From: Cohnella kolymensis
GTDB taxonomy: Bacteria > Bacillota > Bacilli > Paenibacillales > Paenibacillaceae
Assembly (NCBI RefSeq): GCF_000829465.1
Contig: NZ_JXAL01000012.1
Span: 22,168-86,167, forward strand
Length of the DNA stretch: 64,000 nucleotides
Direction of reading: 5' to 3'
The notes below the pieces were generated by a model that saw nothing but the letters and a program-made list of their open reading frames with translations, made no database searches and was not told the origin of the DNA. This document shows positions 1 through 7,810 of this stretch, one piece after another. Made by a program: the position numbers and the translations under genes. The stretch's first letter is position 1; every line of letters begins with the position of its first letter.

Positions 1-177
1 AATTTTTAATGAGAGCGCCGCCGAATCCGCTGCGGTGCCCGGCCGTTTCTCCCACGCGCCGTTCATTCGTCCGCTTCGCCTCCTCCCATAGTATGTTACT
101 AGTATATGGATGAGAGGGCTCTTTTATACTTGCATGTCTCTATGTTACACAGTCAGCGCCGGGAGGAACGGTGTATC

Positions 178-423
178 GTGTCACTATTGATTGCATTCGA
201 TTCCACCCAGCAGGCTCTGCGTGCCGAAATGCTGTTGGAATACGCGGATATTGAGATCGATATCTGTCCGACGCCGAAGGAGATTACAGCCGGATGTGCC
301 CTATCGATTGCATTCCCAGCGGAGGCGCTCTCTGAAGTGAGGCGGATCATTTCATCTGAGCAGGTAATGATTCGGGGCTTATTCCGAAAAAATTGTACAG
401 GCTATGAAGAGATTATGGTTTGA
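178..423 (+). CDS. DUF3343 family protein (putative Se/S carrier-like)
   Basis: An 81-residue cytosolic protein of the DUF3343 family, whose biochemical role is not established (annotated elsewhere as putative Se/S carrier-like). The recognisable core is an AFDSTQQALRAE segment near the N-terminus followed by a PTPKEI segment and a conserved Cys in the GCALSIAF stretch. I chose the GTG at 178 because GGGAGG (161-166) lies 11 bases upstream and the family core begins directly after it; in-frame ATGs at 106 and 142 have no ribosome binding site. It is followed after 14 bases by the MscS gene and probably shares its transcript. The family call is fairly confident; the function is unknown. Confidence 0.7.
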   Translation: MSLLIAFDSTQQALRAEMLLEYADIEIDICPTPKEITAGCALSIAFPAEALSEVRRIISSEQVMIRGLFRKNCTGYEEIMV

Positions 424-437
424 AAGGAGGCTTTCCG

Positions 438-1298
438 ATGCGTGCGATGATGAAGATCGCGGAAGACCCGTCCACGGATCATCTGTGGCAAGAATTCGTA
501 AATAAGATTATGGCTATGGTCACAAATACGACAATGTGGACTGCAGCCGCGCTCGTTCTGGGACGAATTCTACTCATTCTTCTTGTCAGCCGGCTGGCTT
601 TAATGGTAATTAACCGGATCATTGACCATCTCACAAGCGATCGAGAGTCTCTGCGGCTCAAACTTCGCACCCGAAGGGTACAGACGGTAGGCAAGCTCCT
701 CAAGAATACCGCCGCTTATACCATTAATTTTATTGTTGTTCTCTTAATTCTCGGCGAGTTTGATATTCAGCTCGCCCCCCTGTTAGCGGGAGCCGGAGTG
801 CTCGGGCTTGCGATCGGCTTTGGCGCTCAAAGCCTTGTTAAGGACGTAATTACGGGGTTCTTCATAATTCTGGAAGACCAATTCGCAGTGGGAGACGTCA
901 TTGAGACCGGTACATTTAAAGGTACGGTTGAAATGATCGGCTTGCGCGCTACCCGAATCAGAAGCTGGACCGGGGAAGTGCATATTGTTCCGAACGGATC
1001 CATCAATGCCGTCACCAATTTCTCCGTCAACCAATCGTTGGCAGTCATTGATCTCATCATTCCATACGATGAGCAGGCAGATGAAACCATGGAAGCGATC
1101 CGGACCGTATTGTCGAAACTGACGGATCCGAATATGACCGGAACCCCTGAACTGCTCGGGATACAGAAGCTCGCTCTGAACGAGATGACCTTAAGAATAA
1201 CGGCAGAATGCAAAGGTAATACTCAGTCGGATGTAACGCGTGTGATCAACACTGCTGTGAAAAAAGCGCTGGAGATGAGACAGAACGAGGCTTCCTAA
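438..1298 (+). CDS. MscS-family small-conductance mechanosensitive channel
   Basis: A 286-residue membrane protein of the MscS family, which opens under membrane tension to release osmolytes on hypo-osmotic shock. Two hydrophobic helices lie near residues 33-55 and 90-110. They are followed by the pore-lining Gly/Ala-rich helix (AGAGVLGLAIGFGAQSLV), which is the family signature, and then by the beta domain (GDVIETG, IRSWTGEVHIVPNG) and a soluble C-terminus. The ATG at 438 is preceded by AAAGGAGG (423-430). A TTG at 420 is in frame but has no binding site. It sits between the DUF3343 and yyzM genes, an arrangement common near the origin in Bacillota. Confidence 0.9.
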   Translation: MRAMMKIAEDPSTDHLWQEFVNKIMAMVTNTTMWTAAALVLGRILLILLVSRLALMVINRIIDHLTSDRESLRLKLRTRRVQTVGKLLKNTAAYTINFIVVLLILGEFDIQLAPLLAGAGVLGLAIGFGAQSLVKDVITGFFIILEDQFAVGDVIETGTFKGTVEMIGLRATRIRSWTGEVHIVPNGSINAVTNFSVNQSLAVIDLIIPYDEQADETMEAIRTVLSKLTDPNMTGTPELLGIQKLALNEMTLRITAECKGNTQSDVTRVINTAVKKALEMRQNEAS

Positions 1299-1337
1299 TG
1301 GAAATTGCCGGCGAACGAAATAAATGGAGGCATTAAA

Positions 1338-1556
1338 ATGGAAAGAAAACTTTTCGAACTTGGCGACATTGTGCAAATGAAAAAGCAGCATCCTTGCGGA
1401 GCGAACGAAATGGAAGTCATCCGCATGGGGATGGATATCCGTATTAAATGCGTGAAGTGCAAACACAGTATTCTGCTGCCTCGCGCCAAGTTCGAGAAGA
1501 GTCTCAAAAAAGTACTGAGGTCAGCGGCGGATGCGCAGACCACAGACCAGGAATGA
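1338..1556 (+). CDS. yyzM: DUF951 protein, YyzM-like
   Basis: A 72-residue basic protein of the DUF951 family (B. subtilis YyzM). Visible family marks are ELGDIVQMKKQHPCG near the N-terminus and a central CVKC pair after MGMDIRIK. The KRxH/CxxC character suggests a nucleic-acid-binding or zinc-binding fold, but no function is established. The start is the ATG at 1338, seven bases after GGAGG (1326-1330). It follows the MscS gene by 39 bases and precedes tRNA-Ser. Confidence 0.85.
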   Translation: MERKLFELGDIVQMKKQHPCGANEMEVIRMGMDIRIKCVKCKHSILLPRAKFEKSLKKVLRSAADAQTTDQE

Positions 1557-1656
1557 CGTGCGTAACAACCAGGTATAGAACGGAGTACAGCAAGGAATGT
1601 GGGGAATAACTCCAGTTGCGCGGTCACTGTAAATATGTTATTATTTTTCTTGCTGT

Positions 1657-1747
1657 GGAGAGGTACCCAAGAGGCCCAAGGGGGTTGACTCGAAATCAAC
1701 TAGGCGTCGCGAGGCGTGCGTGGGTTCGAATCCCACTCTCTCCGCCA
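1657..1747 (+). tRNA. tRNA-Ser (anticodon CGA)
   Basis: A 91-nt class II tRNA. The acceptor stem starts GGAGAGG and pairs with the 3' end, followed by discriminator G and encoded CCA (1745-1747). The anticodon stem GTTGA/TCAAC encloses loop CTCGAAA, giving anticodon CGA, which reads UCG. A long variable arm and the T-loop GGTTCGAATCC are present. Serine identity is supported by both the anticodon and the long variable arm. Confidence 0.95.
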
Positions 1748-1766
1748 TTACATACATAGCTCTATC

Positions 1767-1796
1767 AAACGGCTCTATTAGAGCCGTTTTTGTTTG
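1767..1796 (+). terminator. Intrinsic terminator after tRNA-Ser
   Basis: A 9-bp perfect stem AAACGGCTC/GAGCCGTTT with a five-base loop is followed by TTTGTTTG. Confidence 0.85.
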
Positions 1797-1830
1797 CATA
1801 AAAACGAAGAACCCTTCTTTAAGGGGTTCT
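1797..1830 (-). terminator. Possible minus-strand terminator
   Basis: The arms AGAACCCTT (1808-1816) and AAGGGGTTCT (1821-1830) pair across a four-base loop with one extra G. Read on the minus strand the hairpin is followed by CGTTTTTATG. It would end a minus-strand transcript coming from the 1.83-2.1 kb stretch, but I find no convincing gene there. Confidence 0.4.
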
Positions 1831-2158
1831 CCGGGCGACGTGTAATGAGATCAAGAATCGTTGCCAAGCGTTGCTGATTTCAAATCAGCTCTTCGGTGGC
1901 CGGAATCATATCGCTGTGTTACAGACCAGGTCTTTGGCACAAAATGTCCGCTGCCCTACTCCGAATGGAAACGTGATGTCTTGCGGCTGCTCCACCCAAC
2001 AATCCAAGGGAACCACACCTCTCGATATCGTCGCCGAATCTTAGAATACCCATTTGCGAAATATATATTCCACAGCACGCAGTGAATGATCATAACTCCT
2101 AGCAGGCGAAATTCCTTCTGTGAGTAAGGGATTCCGGTTTCGCAGCAGAGAGAAAGCC
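1831..2158. other. Intergenic stretch without a supported gene
   Basis: About 330 bases between tRNA-Ser and the rpsF promoter. Short open frames on both strands (74 codons plus; 43 codons minus from an ATG near 2084) have no ribosome binding site and no recognisable motif. It may hold remnant DNA beside the tRNA gene, but there is no repeat of the tRNA 3' end that would mark an integration. Confidence 0.3.
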
Positions 2159-2187
2159 TTGACCTGTACCGATGTTTGTGATAAATT
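2159..2187 (+). promoter_or_regulatory. Sigma-A promoter of rpsF-ssb-rpsR
   Basis: A TTGACC -35 (2159-2164) and a TAAATT -10 (2182-2187) are separated by exactly 17 bases, about 100 bases upstream of rpsF. Confidence 0.75.
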
Positions 2188-2193
2188 ATTCAG

Positions 2194-2248
2194 GTATGCA
2201 ATTGAATGCATACTCCTTGCTCCTCGACCGTATGACCATTTATACGGT
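2194..2248 (+). promoter_or_regulatory. Structured leader upstream of rpsF
   Basis: Two perfect 7-bp hairpins lie between promoter and gene: GTATGCA/TGCATAC (2194-2213) and ACCGTAT/ATACGGT (2227-2248). Leaders of rpsF operons in many bacteria bind the S6:S18 dimer for autogenous control, and that motif contains a CCG element. A CCG lies in the second hairpin here. The assignment to that RNA family is inference. Confidence 0.4.
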
Positions 2249-2290
2249 GTTTAAAGCGGGGGGCCAAAGACCAAAAGGAGGTTACGGAAG

Positions 2291-2578
2291 ATGCGCAACT
2301 ACGAGTTGATGTACATTATCCGTCCGGACGTGGAACAAGAAACCGTTCAAGCCGTCGTGGAGAAATTCCAGGGCATCATCGTGAACGGCGGAGAAATCGT
2401 TAAGCACGACATCATGGGTAAACGTCGTCTGGCTTACGAGATCAACAAGCACCGCGAAGGGACGTATGTGTTGGTTCACTTCACAGCACCGCCGACAGTT
2501 GTCGCGGAGTTGGAACGCGTACTCAAGATTTCGGATGAAATCATCCGACACATCGTTGTAAGAGACTTGACCGCGTAA
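2291..2578 (+). CDS. rpsF: 30S ribosomal protein S6
   Basis: Ribosomal protein S6 (95 residues, the normal length), which binds the 16S rRNA central domain as a dimer with S18 in the small subunit. The family begins MRNYELMYIIRPD and ends in the strand IIRHIVVRDL, both seen here. The ATG at 2291 has AAAGGAGG (2274-2281) upstream. It leads the rpsF-ssb-rpsR operon, whose promoter and leader are annotated just upstream. Confidence 0.97.
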   Translation: MRNYELMYIIRPDVEQETVQAVVEKFQGIIVNGGEIVKHDIMGKRRLAYEINKHREGTYVLVHFTAPPTVVAELERVLKISDEIIRHIVVRDLTA

Positions 2579-2644
2579 ACCGCACAAGAACCTGGCGGAA
2601 TTCCGCCGCAAGCCTTAATGTCATGACAGGGGAGGGAACCCGCG

Positions 2645-3117
2645 ATGTTGAATCGAGTTATTTTAATAGGACGCTTGACCAAGGATCCCGAACTTCGTTA
2701 CACGCCTGCAGGTGTCGCTGTAGCCCAATTTACATTGGCGGTAGACCGTGCTTTCTCCAGCAACAAGGAAGAAAGAGAAGCGGATTTTATCCCGGTCGTT
2801 ACTTGGCGCCAACTGGCTGAAACCTGCGCTAACTACCTTCGTAAAGGCCGTCTGGCCGCCGTAGAAGGGCGCATTCAGGTGCGCAACTACGAGAACAACG
2901 AAGGACGCCGCGTCTATGTGACGGAAGTCATCGCCGATAACGTTCGTTTCCTCGAATCTGCCAACCGCGACAGCGGGGGACAGGGTAGAGACGAGTCTTC
3001 AGGCGGAAGCGGCGAAGGTAACCGGAGTCCGGTACTCGCAAAAGCGGCAACAATAACGATCCCTTCGCCGATGACGGGCGACCGATTGATATTTCGGACG
3101 ATGATTTGCCATTTTAA
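2645..3117 (+). CDS. ssb: Single-stranded DNA-binding protein, with one-base shift
   Basis: SSB, the essential OB-fold protein coating single-stranded DNA in replication and repair. Residues 1-105 form the OB fold ([19 protein letters not shown], then VTWRQLAE and [14 protein letters not shown]). Read straight through, the frame runs past the operon into rpsR and lacks the tail. From about 3025 the -1 frame encodes the normal acidic end, [12 protein letters not shown] followed by SDDDLPF and TAA at 3115-3117. Restoring one missing base near 3028-3031 gives a 157-residue protein of usual size with the DDDLPF tip that recruits partner proteins. Because ssb is essential, a sequencing deletion is the likeliest cause. 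It lies between rpsF and rpsR as in B. subtilis. Confidence 0.9.
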
Positions 3118-3137
3118 CTGGAAAGGACGGAGAACAA

Positions 3138-3476
3138 ATGAGCGAACAACAAGCAGCAGCACCAGCACAATCCCAACCTCAAGCACGTGAAGAGCGCGGA
3201 CCACGCGGACCTCGTGAAGGTGGAGGCGAGCAGCGTGAGCCTCGCAAATTCCGCCGCGGCGGACGTAACAAGCGCAAAAAGGTTTGCTACTTCACAGTTA
3301 ATAAAATTACCCATGTCGACTACAAAGACTTGGACTTGCTTCGCAAATTCATCAGCGAGCGCGGCAAAATCTTGCCACGCCGTGTGACCGGTACGAAAGC
3401 TAAGTATCAGCGCATGCTGACGGTTGCGATCAAACGCTCCCGCCAAATGGCTTTGCTGCCATACACAACGGAGTAA
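3138..3476 (+). CDS. rpsR: 30S ribosomal protein S18, extended N-terminus
   Basis: Ribosomal protein S18, the S6 partner on the platform of the small subunit. The conserved C-terminal 75 residues are intact ([36 protein letters not shown]). It is 112 residues long against 79 in B. subtilis because of a roughly 35-residue Gln/Ala/Arg/Gly-rich extension, a pattern also seen in Paenibacillus relatives. The start has GGAAAGGACGG upstream. It is the last gene of the operon and is closed by a strong terminator. Confidence 0.97.
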   Translation: MSEQQAAAPAQSQPQAREERGPRGPREGGGEQREPRKFRRGGRNKRKKVCYFTVNKITHVDYKDLDLLRKFISERGKILPRRVTGTKAKYQRMLTVAIKRSRQMALLPYTTE

Positions 3477-3495
3477 TTGAGCCTGTAACACCATC

Positions 3496-3532
3496 CACGC
3501 TGCCGGGTAATCCGGCAGCGTGTTTCTATTTT
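3496..3532 (+). terminator. Terminator of rpsF-ssb-rpsR operon
   Basis: An 11-bp perfect stem CACGCTGCCGG/CCGGCAGCGTG with loop GTAAT is followed by TTTCTATTTTC. Confidence 0.92.
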
Positions 3533-3678
3533 CTGAGAAAAAATTGGGTTGTGTAGACTAGCTGTCAGCGTGTTTAATTAGGTAAGTAGCTGTAAATTAC
3601 TCTGTAACAAAACAAGCACGAAAATCGTATATTAGGGGTCGGTACAGCAGGAACGCATTATTAAGGGAGAGAGAATGG

Positions 3679-4704
3679 ATGCGGGATTATCGTCGTTTAA
3701 AAATCATTTTGATTGCCAGCTTCATGGTACTGGTCGTAGGTTCGGGCATCATTTACGCCAACCGTGGAGCATTGGCGGCGCTGGGCTATGATTTATTCCT
3801 TTCCAATAAAGTAGAAGAGAGTTTAGCAAACTCCTATGAACCGCTCAAGGATCGGCCGAAGCCGGTAAAACCGCCGGAAGTGCAAAAGCCTTTCAGTATG
3901 CTGTTGATGGGTGTTGACGCACGCCCCGGAGAAACAAGGGGACGCTCCGATACGCTCATATATACAGTGGTTCGGCCGCAGGACGGCAATGTGCTGATGT
4001 TGTCTATTCCGCGCGATACCTACACCGAGATGGTCGGCCGGGACGAGCCGGATAAAATTACACACGCTTATGCTTTCGGCGGCGCGGAAATGGCCGTCAA
4101 CAGCGTGGCGAACCTGCTCGAAGCGCAAGTGGACCATTATGCGTCCATCAACTTTCAAGGTTTCGTAGAAGTGGTGGATACGTTAGGCGGCGTTTCTCTG
4201 CCTATTACCGAGGATATTGTAAATAAAGGCGCTGATCACGAGAAATTTACGGTAACGGCAAACAAAGAGAGCTATACCGGGCAAGAGGCGCTCAACTTCG
4301 TACGTTATCGTGAAGACGCCGGCGGTGATATGAGCCGCACCGAGCGAAATCGGCAGTTTCTGGAGGCGCTAATGCGCAAAGCGGCGTCCATGAAGCAGTG
4401 GGATAACATTCCCGTGATTCTGGACATCGTCGGAGAGAACTTCCGTACCGATCTTCCACCCGAGTCCATGACCGTGCTCGCCAAGCAATTTTTGCAAACC
4501 GGACATCGTATTCAAAGCTATACGCTTAAAGGGGAAGGCCAAAGAATGGGTCCGCACAGCCTCTGGTATTTCGTTGCGGAGGATGAAGATTTACAGGCGG
4601 TGCGTGCAACGATCGCAGACTGGCTAAACCCTGCCACCCCGGAAGCCGCATTAACGACACCGCAAAAAACAGCTATCACCGAACAAGACAAAAGTCCCTC
4701 TTAA
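3679..4704 (+). CDS. LytR-CpsA-Psr (LCP) family cell-wall polymer transferase
   Basis: A 341-residue LCP protein. Family members transfer teichoic acid or other anionic polymers from lipid carriers to peptidoglycan on the outer membrane face. One N-terminal signal anchor spans about residues 8-28. The LCP domain covers about 70-270: FSMLLMGVDARPGETRGRSDT, then MLSIPRDTY, the GGAEMAVNSV region, and NFVRYREDAGGDMSRTERNRQF, which carries the Arg/Asp residues that bind the polyprenyl pyrophosphate. The start ATG follows AAGGGAGAG. It appears monocistronic, between the ribosomal operon and the CBS gene. The polymer cannot be told from sequence. Confidence 0.9.
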   Translation: MRDYRRLKIILIASFMVLVVGSGIIYANRGALAALGYDLFLSNKVEESLANSYEPLKDRPKPVKPPEVQKPFSMLLMGVDARPGETRGRSDTLIYTVVRPQDGNVLMLSIPRDTYTEMVGRDEPDKITHAYAFGGAEMAVNSVANLLEAQVDHYASINFQGFVEVVDTLGGVSLPITEDIVNKGADHEKFTVTANKESYTGQEALNFVRYREDAGGDMSRTERNRQFLEALMRKAASMKQWDNIPVILDIVGENFRTDLPPESMTVLAKQFLQTGHRIQSYTLKGEGQRMGPHSLWYFVAEDEDLQAVRATIADWLNPATPEAALTTPQKTAITEQDKSPS

Positions 4705-4751
4705 AATGACAAGATGTGCTTTTTTGCAGATGGTGAGCAGCGGCTTTCACA

Positions 4752-4760
4752 TGATATAAT
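4752..4760 (+). promoter_or_regulatory. Extended -10 promoter for CBS gene
   Basis: TGATATAAT is a perfect extended -10 55 bases before the CBS-protein ATG. The -35 match is poor. The same TGATATAAT element recurs at 7403 and 38651. Confidence 0.55.
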
Positions 4761-4815
4761 AAAAAAGGCCGCAGCCATTTGGCTTCGGTTCTTCGTTTTC
4801 ACGAAGGAGGAACCC

Positions 4816-5256
4816 ATGAACATTGCATTTTTTCTCCTGCCTAAACAGGATGTGATCTGCGTAGATGAGAATGCGACACTTCGGCAAACAATGGAACGTA
4901 TGGAGCATCACCGGTATACCGCGGTTCCTGTCATCAGCGAACAAGGTGAATACAAAGCGACCGTCACCGAAGGTGATCTGTTGTGGTATTTGAAGAACAG
5001 GCCGGAGCTGACCTTCGACCAGCACCATCGGGTCGCGTTAAGCGAAGTGCCGATGCGTACCAACAATCGTTCCGTACGAATCGACGCGAATATGGAAGAT
5101 CTCATCTCGCTCGCCAAGACCCAGAACTTTGTCCCTGTCGTCGACGATATGAACCGGTTCATCGGCATCGTCAGACGAAGCGATATCATTGACTATTGCG
5201 AACAGCTGCTTCTACCCTTTGAAGCGAATGAAAGAGAATTAAAGAGGGAAGCGTAG
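4816..5256 (+). CDS. CBS-pair domain protein
   Basis: A 146-residue cytosolic protein made of two tandem CBS motifs (about residues 8-60 and 75-130), a fold that binds adenine nucleotides including AMP, ATP or c-di-AMP. Typical turns are YTAVPVISEQGEYKATVTEGDL and FVPVVDDMNRFIGIVRRSDII. The ATG at 4816 follows AAGGAGG (4804-4810); an upstream ATG at 4714 lacks a binding site and lies before the promoter element. The size recalls the stand-alone c-di-AMP receptor CbpB/DarB, but the sequence is not obviously that protein, so the ligand is open. A c-di-AMP phosphodiesterase (gdpP) lies 4 kb downstream. Confidence 0.8.
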   Translation: MNIAFFLLPKQDVICVDENATLRQTMERMEHHRYTAVPVISEQGEYKATVTEGDLLWYLKNRPELTFDQHHRVALSEVPMRTNNRSVRIDANMEDLISLAKTQNFVPVVDDMNRFIGIVRRSDIIDYCEQLLLPFEANERELKREA

Positions 5257-5318
5257 GAAAATATTGGGACGGTTCATCACTAGGCATTTAGACTAACCGG
5301 GTATACATGGAGGAACGG

Positions 5319-7280
5319 ATGAGCAACCATCGCAACACTCTAACAGATCGCAAAATTTTTCCGTTTCTATTGCTGCTTGGTGTGTTGATTATTGCCGGCG
5401 GTGTGTGGGCGGGCACATCGCTGTTCCGCGACAGCGGCAAAGCTTCGCCGCCTGCCGCCGTCCCGAGGTCGGCGGCAACCGGCGAGCCGAATGCGCCGGA
5501 AGCGGCCGCCTTCACTCCCGGTAGCGCGGGATCCGGCATCGATCTACCGACTGCAGCCGAATTGGACAAGACCTATGACATTGTTATTGCAGGCGGACGA
5601 GTGATCAATCCGGAAACCAAGCTGGATAAGGAAGGCCTTAACGTGGCCGTACAAGGCGGGCAAATTGCGCTCGTTACGGATCAACAGCTGAAGGGAAAAC
5701 GAGTGATTGATGCGAAAGGTCTCGTCGTGGCTCCAGGGTTTATCGACAACTTGTCGTACGATCCCAATCCGCTGGGCGTTTGGAATAAAATCGCAGACGG
5801 CGTAACGAGTAACATCGCCATGCACGGCGGCACCCATGTACCCGAGAAATGGTATCCCTACTACATACGAAACAAAACACCGGTTCATTTCGGTGCTTCA
5901 TTCTTTTACACGCATGCGCGCAATCAGTTCAAGCTAGGCCGTTACGACACGGCAAAGCCGCAGCAGATCCAGAAGCTTGTGGCTGACGCCGAAAAGGCTT
6001 TGAACAACGGTGTGTTAGGCATATCTTTCAGTCTGGAATATGTGCCGGGTGTTAATGACAAGGAAATTCTGCCGCTGATGAAGCTCGCGCATAAATACAA
6101 TGTGCCGGTCTACTTCCATGCGAGGTACTCCGACATGGAGGAACCGGGCACCAACATTGACGCCATTAACGAGCTGCTTGGTTATGCCAGGGCTTCGGGC
6201 GCTGCCGTTCACATCGATCACATTAACAGCACCGGCGGCACTTTTTCCATGACACAGTCGCTTAAGATGGTCGCCGACGCAATTGCGGAAGGGCTCGATA
6301 TTACTTCGTGTATCTATCCTTACGATTACTGGGGAACTTATTTGAACTCCGCCCGGTTCGATGAAGGCTGGCAGGAGAGGTTCCGGATCAGCTACAACGA
6401 TCTGCAGATTGCCGGGACCAAGGAGAGGCTGACGGCGGAAACTTTCAGAAAATATCAAAAACAAGGCAAGCTGGCGGTTGCTTACGCCATACCGAAACAG
6501 GACGTCATCGATTCCCTGAAAGCGCCCTATGTGATGATAGGAAGCGACGCGATACTGGAACCGGGCATGAACAATCATCCGCGAGCTTCGGGCACATTCG
6601 CCCGTACGGTCGGATTGTATGTGCGCGAACAGCAAGTGATTTCGCTATCGGATGCGATCGCGAAGATGTCGCTGATGCCTGCGCAGCGTCTCGAGAAGCA
6701 AGCTCCTGCGTTGAGGAAGAAAGGCCGTATCGCGAAAGGTATGGACGCGGACATCGTTGTGTTCGACTATAACACGATCAGCGACCGGTCCACCGTGGAG
6801 AAACCGGATATCTATTCTAGCGGCATCGAATATGTACTGATTTATGGCCAAGTTGCCATGGATAAGCAGGGACTTCATAAAGATGTTCGTGTCGGCCAGC
6901 CGATCAAAAGCGAGTTTTTGCGCGTGAAAGAAAGCAAGTCGTCACTTACGTGGGGTGATTCGGCCAAACCGTTGCTGAATTATGGCGGCTCGAATTATTT
7001 CGATTTAGAAACTTTAAAGTCGCAAGGCTATTCTTACAAATGGGACAAGGTGAAGCGCACATTCAAGCTGAGCAGCGGAGCTGAGAAAACGCAGATTAAC
7101 GTTCCCCCACCCAAGGCAGGCGAGCTCATGCTGGAGCGGGGTTACAAGCTGCAGTGGGAGGACGGAACCAGCGCGGAGCTGCTCTCGGTAGGAGATCGCA
7201 GCTATGTTCCGGTAGCTGCACTGAAATCCCACGGACTGCAGGTCGCCAAAGACGGCAGCAACTGGGTTGTCCAAAACTAA
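5319..7280 (+). CDS. Membrane-anchored amidohydrolase, D-aminoacylase-like, degenerate metal site
   Basis: A 653-residue protein with an N-terminal membrane anchor (about residues 12-33), an Ala/Pro-rich linker, an amidohydrolase domain (about 85-520) and a C-terminal region with stalk-like repeats containing YVPVAALKSHG. The hydrolase resembles N-acyl-D-amino-acid deacylases: VINPETKLDKEGLNVAV, GLVVAPGFID, YFHARYSDMEEPG, HIDHINSTGG and MIGSDA. The usual HxH after PGFID is replaced by NLSYD, and the Cys metal bridge region reads NIAMHGG. Several metal ligands are therefore missing while the two later His and the Asp remain, so activity is uncertain. The ATG at 5319 follows GGAGG at 5309-5313. 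By topology the catalytic domain is outside the cell. Confidence 0.75.
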   Translation: MSNHRNTLTDRKIFPFLLLLGVLIIAGGVWAGTSLFRDSGKASPPAAVPRSAATGEPNAPEAAAFTPGSAGSGIDLPTAAELDKTYDIVIAGGRVINPETKLDKEGLNVAVQGGQIALVTDQQLKGKRVIDAKGLVVAPGFIDNLSYDPNPLGVWNKIADGVTSNIAMHGGTHVPEKWYPYYIRNKTPVHFGASFFYTHARNQFKLGRYDTAKPQQIQKLVADAEKALNNGVLGISFSLEYVPGVNDKEILPLMKLAHKYNVPVYFHARYSDMEEPGTNIDAINELLGYARASGAAVHIDHINSTGGTFSMTQSLKMVADAIAEGLDITSCIYPYDYWGTYLNSARFDEGWQERFRISYNDLQIAGTKERLTAETFRKYQKQGKLAVAYAIPKQDVIDSLKAPYVMIGSDAILEPGMNNHPRASGTFARTVGLYVREQQVISLSDAIAKMSLMPAQRLEKQAPALRKKGRIAKGMDADIVVFDYNTISDRSTVEKPDIYSSGIEYVLIYGQVAMDKQGLHKDVRVGQPIKSEFLRVKESKSSLTWGDSAKPLLNYGGSNYFDLETLKSQGYSYKWDKVKRTFKLSSGAEKTQINVPPPKAGELMLERGYKLQWEDGTSAELLSVGDRSYVPVAALKSHGLQVAKDGSNWVVQN

Positions 7281-7295
7281 CATAGCCCATTTCAC

Positions 7296-7333
7296 GCCCG
7301 GAGACTCGGCTTCTGAGATCTCCGGGCCTTTCT
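7296..7333 (+). terminator. Terminator after amidohydrolase gene
   Basis: A 9-bp perfect stem GCCCGGAGA/TCTCCGGGC is followed by CTTTCT. The T tract is short. Confidence 0.7.
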
Positions 7334-7402
7334 ATACGTTACGGGGCGCACAGTTTCGGGCTTCACGGATACGGATTGAATTGCGGAATGGCCGCCGTTT
7401 TA

Positions 7403-7411
7403 TGATATAAT
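7403..7411 (+). promoter_or_regulatory. Extended -10 promoter of the yybS-gdpP-rplI-dnaB region
   Basis: TGATATAAT lies 92 bases before the MazG-like gene, with a weak TTGCGG at 7381. It is the likely start of the transcript running through yybS, gdpP, rplI and the helicase gene. Confidence 0.55.
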
Positions 7412-7502
7412 GGAAGTTGCAGCTTTGCGGGCTTTACGAATCAATCAAGGCTTCTTGTTCTCGCGAAACTCACGAGTTTACGTAGGAGAGGAAGGTTCGC
7501 AA

Positions 7503-7805
7503 ATGGAACGCGATGTCGATGTAGCCACACGCGCTCGAACGATCGAATGGTTGAAAACCGAGGTTGTCGATCAGCTTTCACGCTTATTCAAAGCGATGTG
7601 GGAGGGAAGCGCAGCCCGGTTGACGGACAGCTTGGCCGGACTGATCGCCAGCTCTTACATCTTGGGCCGGCGGCTCGGCATTTCCTATCGGGATCTGGAC
7701 AACGCCATTGCGGACAAATTATCTGCACTGAGACAAGAAGGACACCAATTGGAGGATCATTACCAGGATCTATCCGCATTGTCCGAACATATCCGCAAGA
7801 GGTGA
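7503..7805 (+). CDS. MazG-like family protein
   Basis: A 100-residue all-helical protein resembling the MazG-like family (a compact relative of the nucleotide pyrophosphohydrolases). It is built from long amphipathic helices, WLKTEVVDQLSRLFKAMWEG near the N-terminus and YRDLDNAIADKLSALRQEGH later. The EExxE/ExxD metal-binding residues of active MazG enzymes are not clearly present, so catalysis is doubtful. The ATG at 7503 follows GGAGAGGAAGG (7485-7495). Its stop overlaps the binding site of yybS, indicating co-transcription. Confidence 0.7.
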   Translation: MERDVDVATRARTIEWLKTEVVDQLSRLFKAMWEGSAARLTDSLAGLIASSYILGRRLGISYRDLDNAIADKLSALRQEGHQLEDHYQDLSALSEHIRKR

Positions 7806-7810
7806 ACCAT

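Noticed and set aside
1861..2085. 74-codon plus-strand frame downstream of tRNA-Ser
   Set aside because: No ribosome binding site, no recognisable motif, and codon pattern unlike real genes here.
3590..3616. WalR-like box TGTAAA-N6-TGTAAC upstream of the LCP gene
   Set aside because: The consensus spacing is five bases (TGTWAH-N5-TGTWAH); here it is six, so I do not call it an operator.
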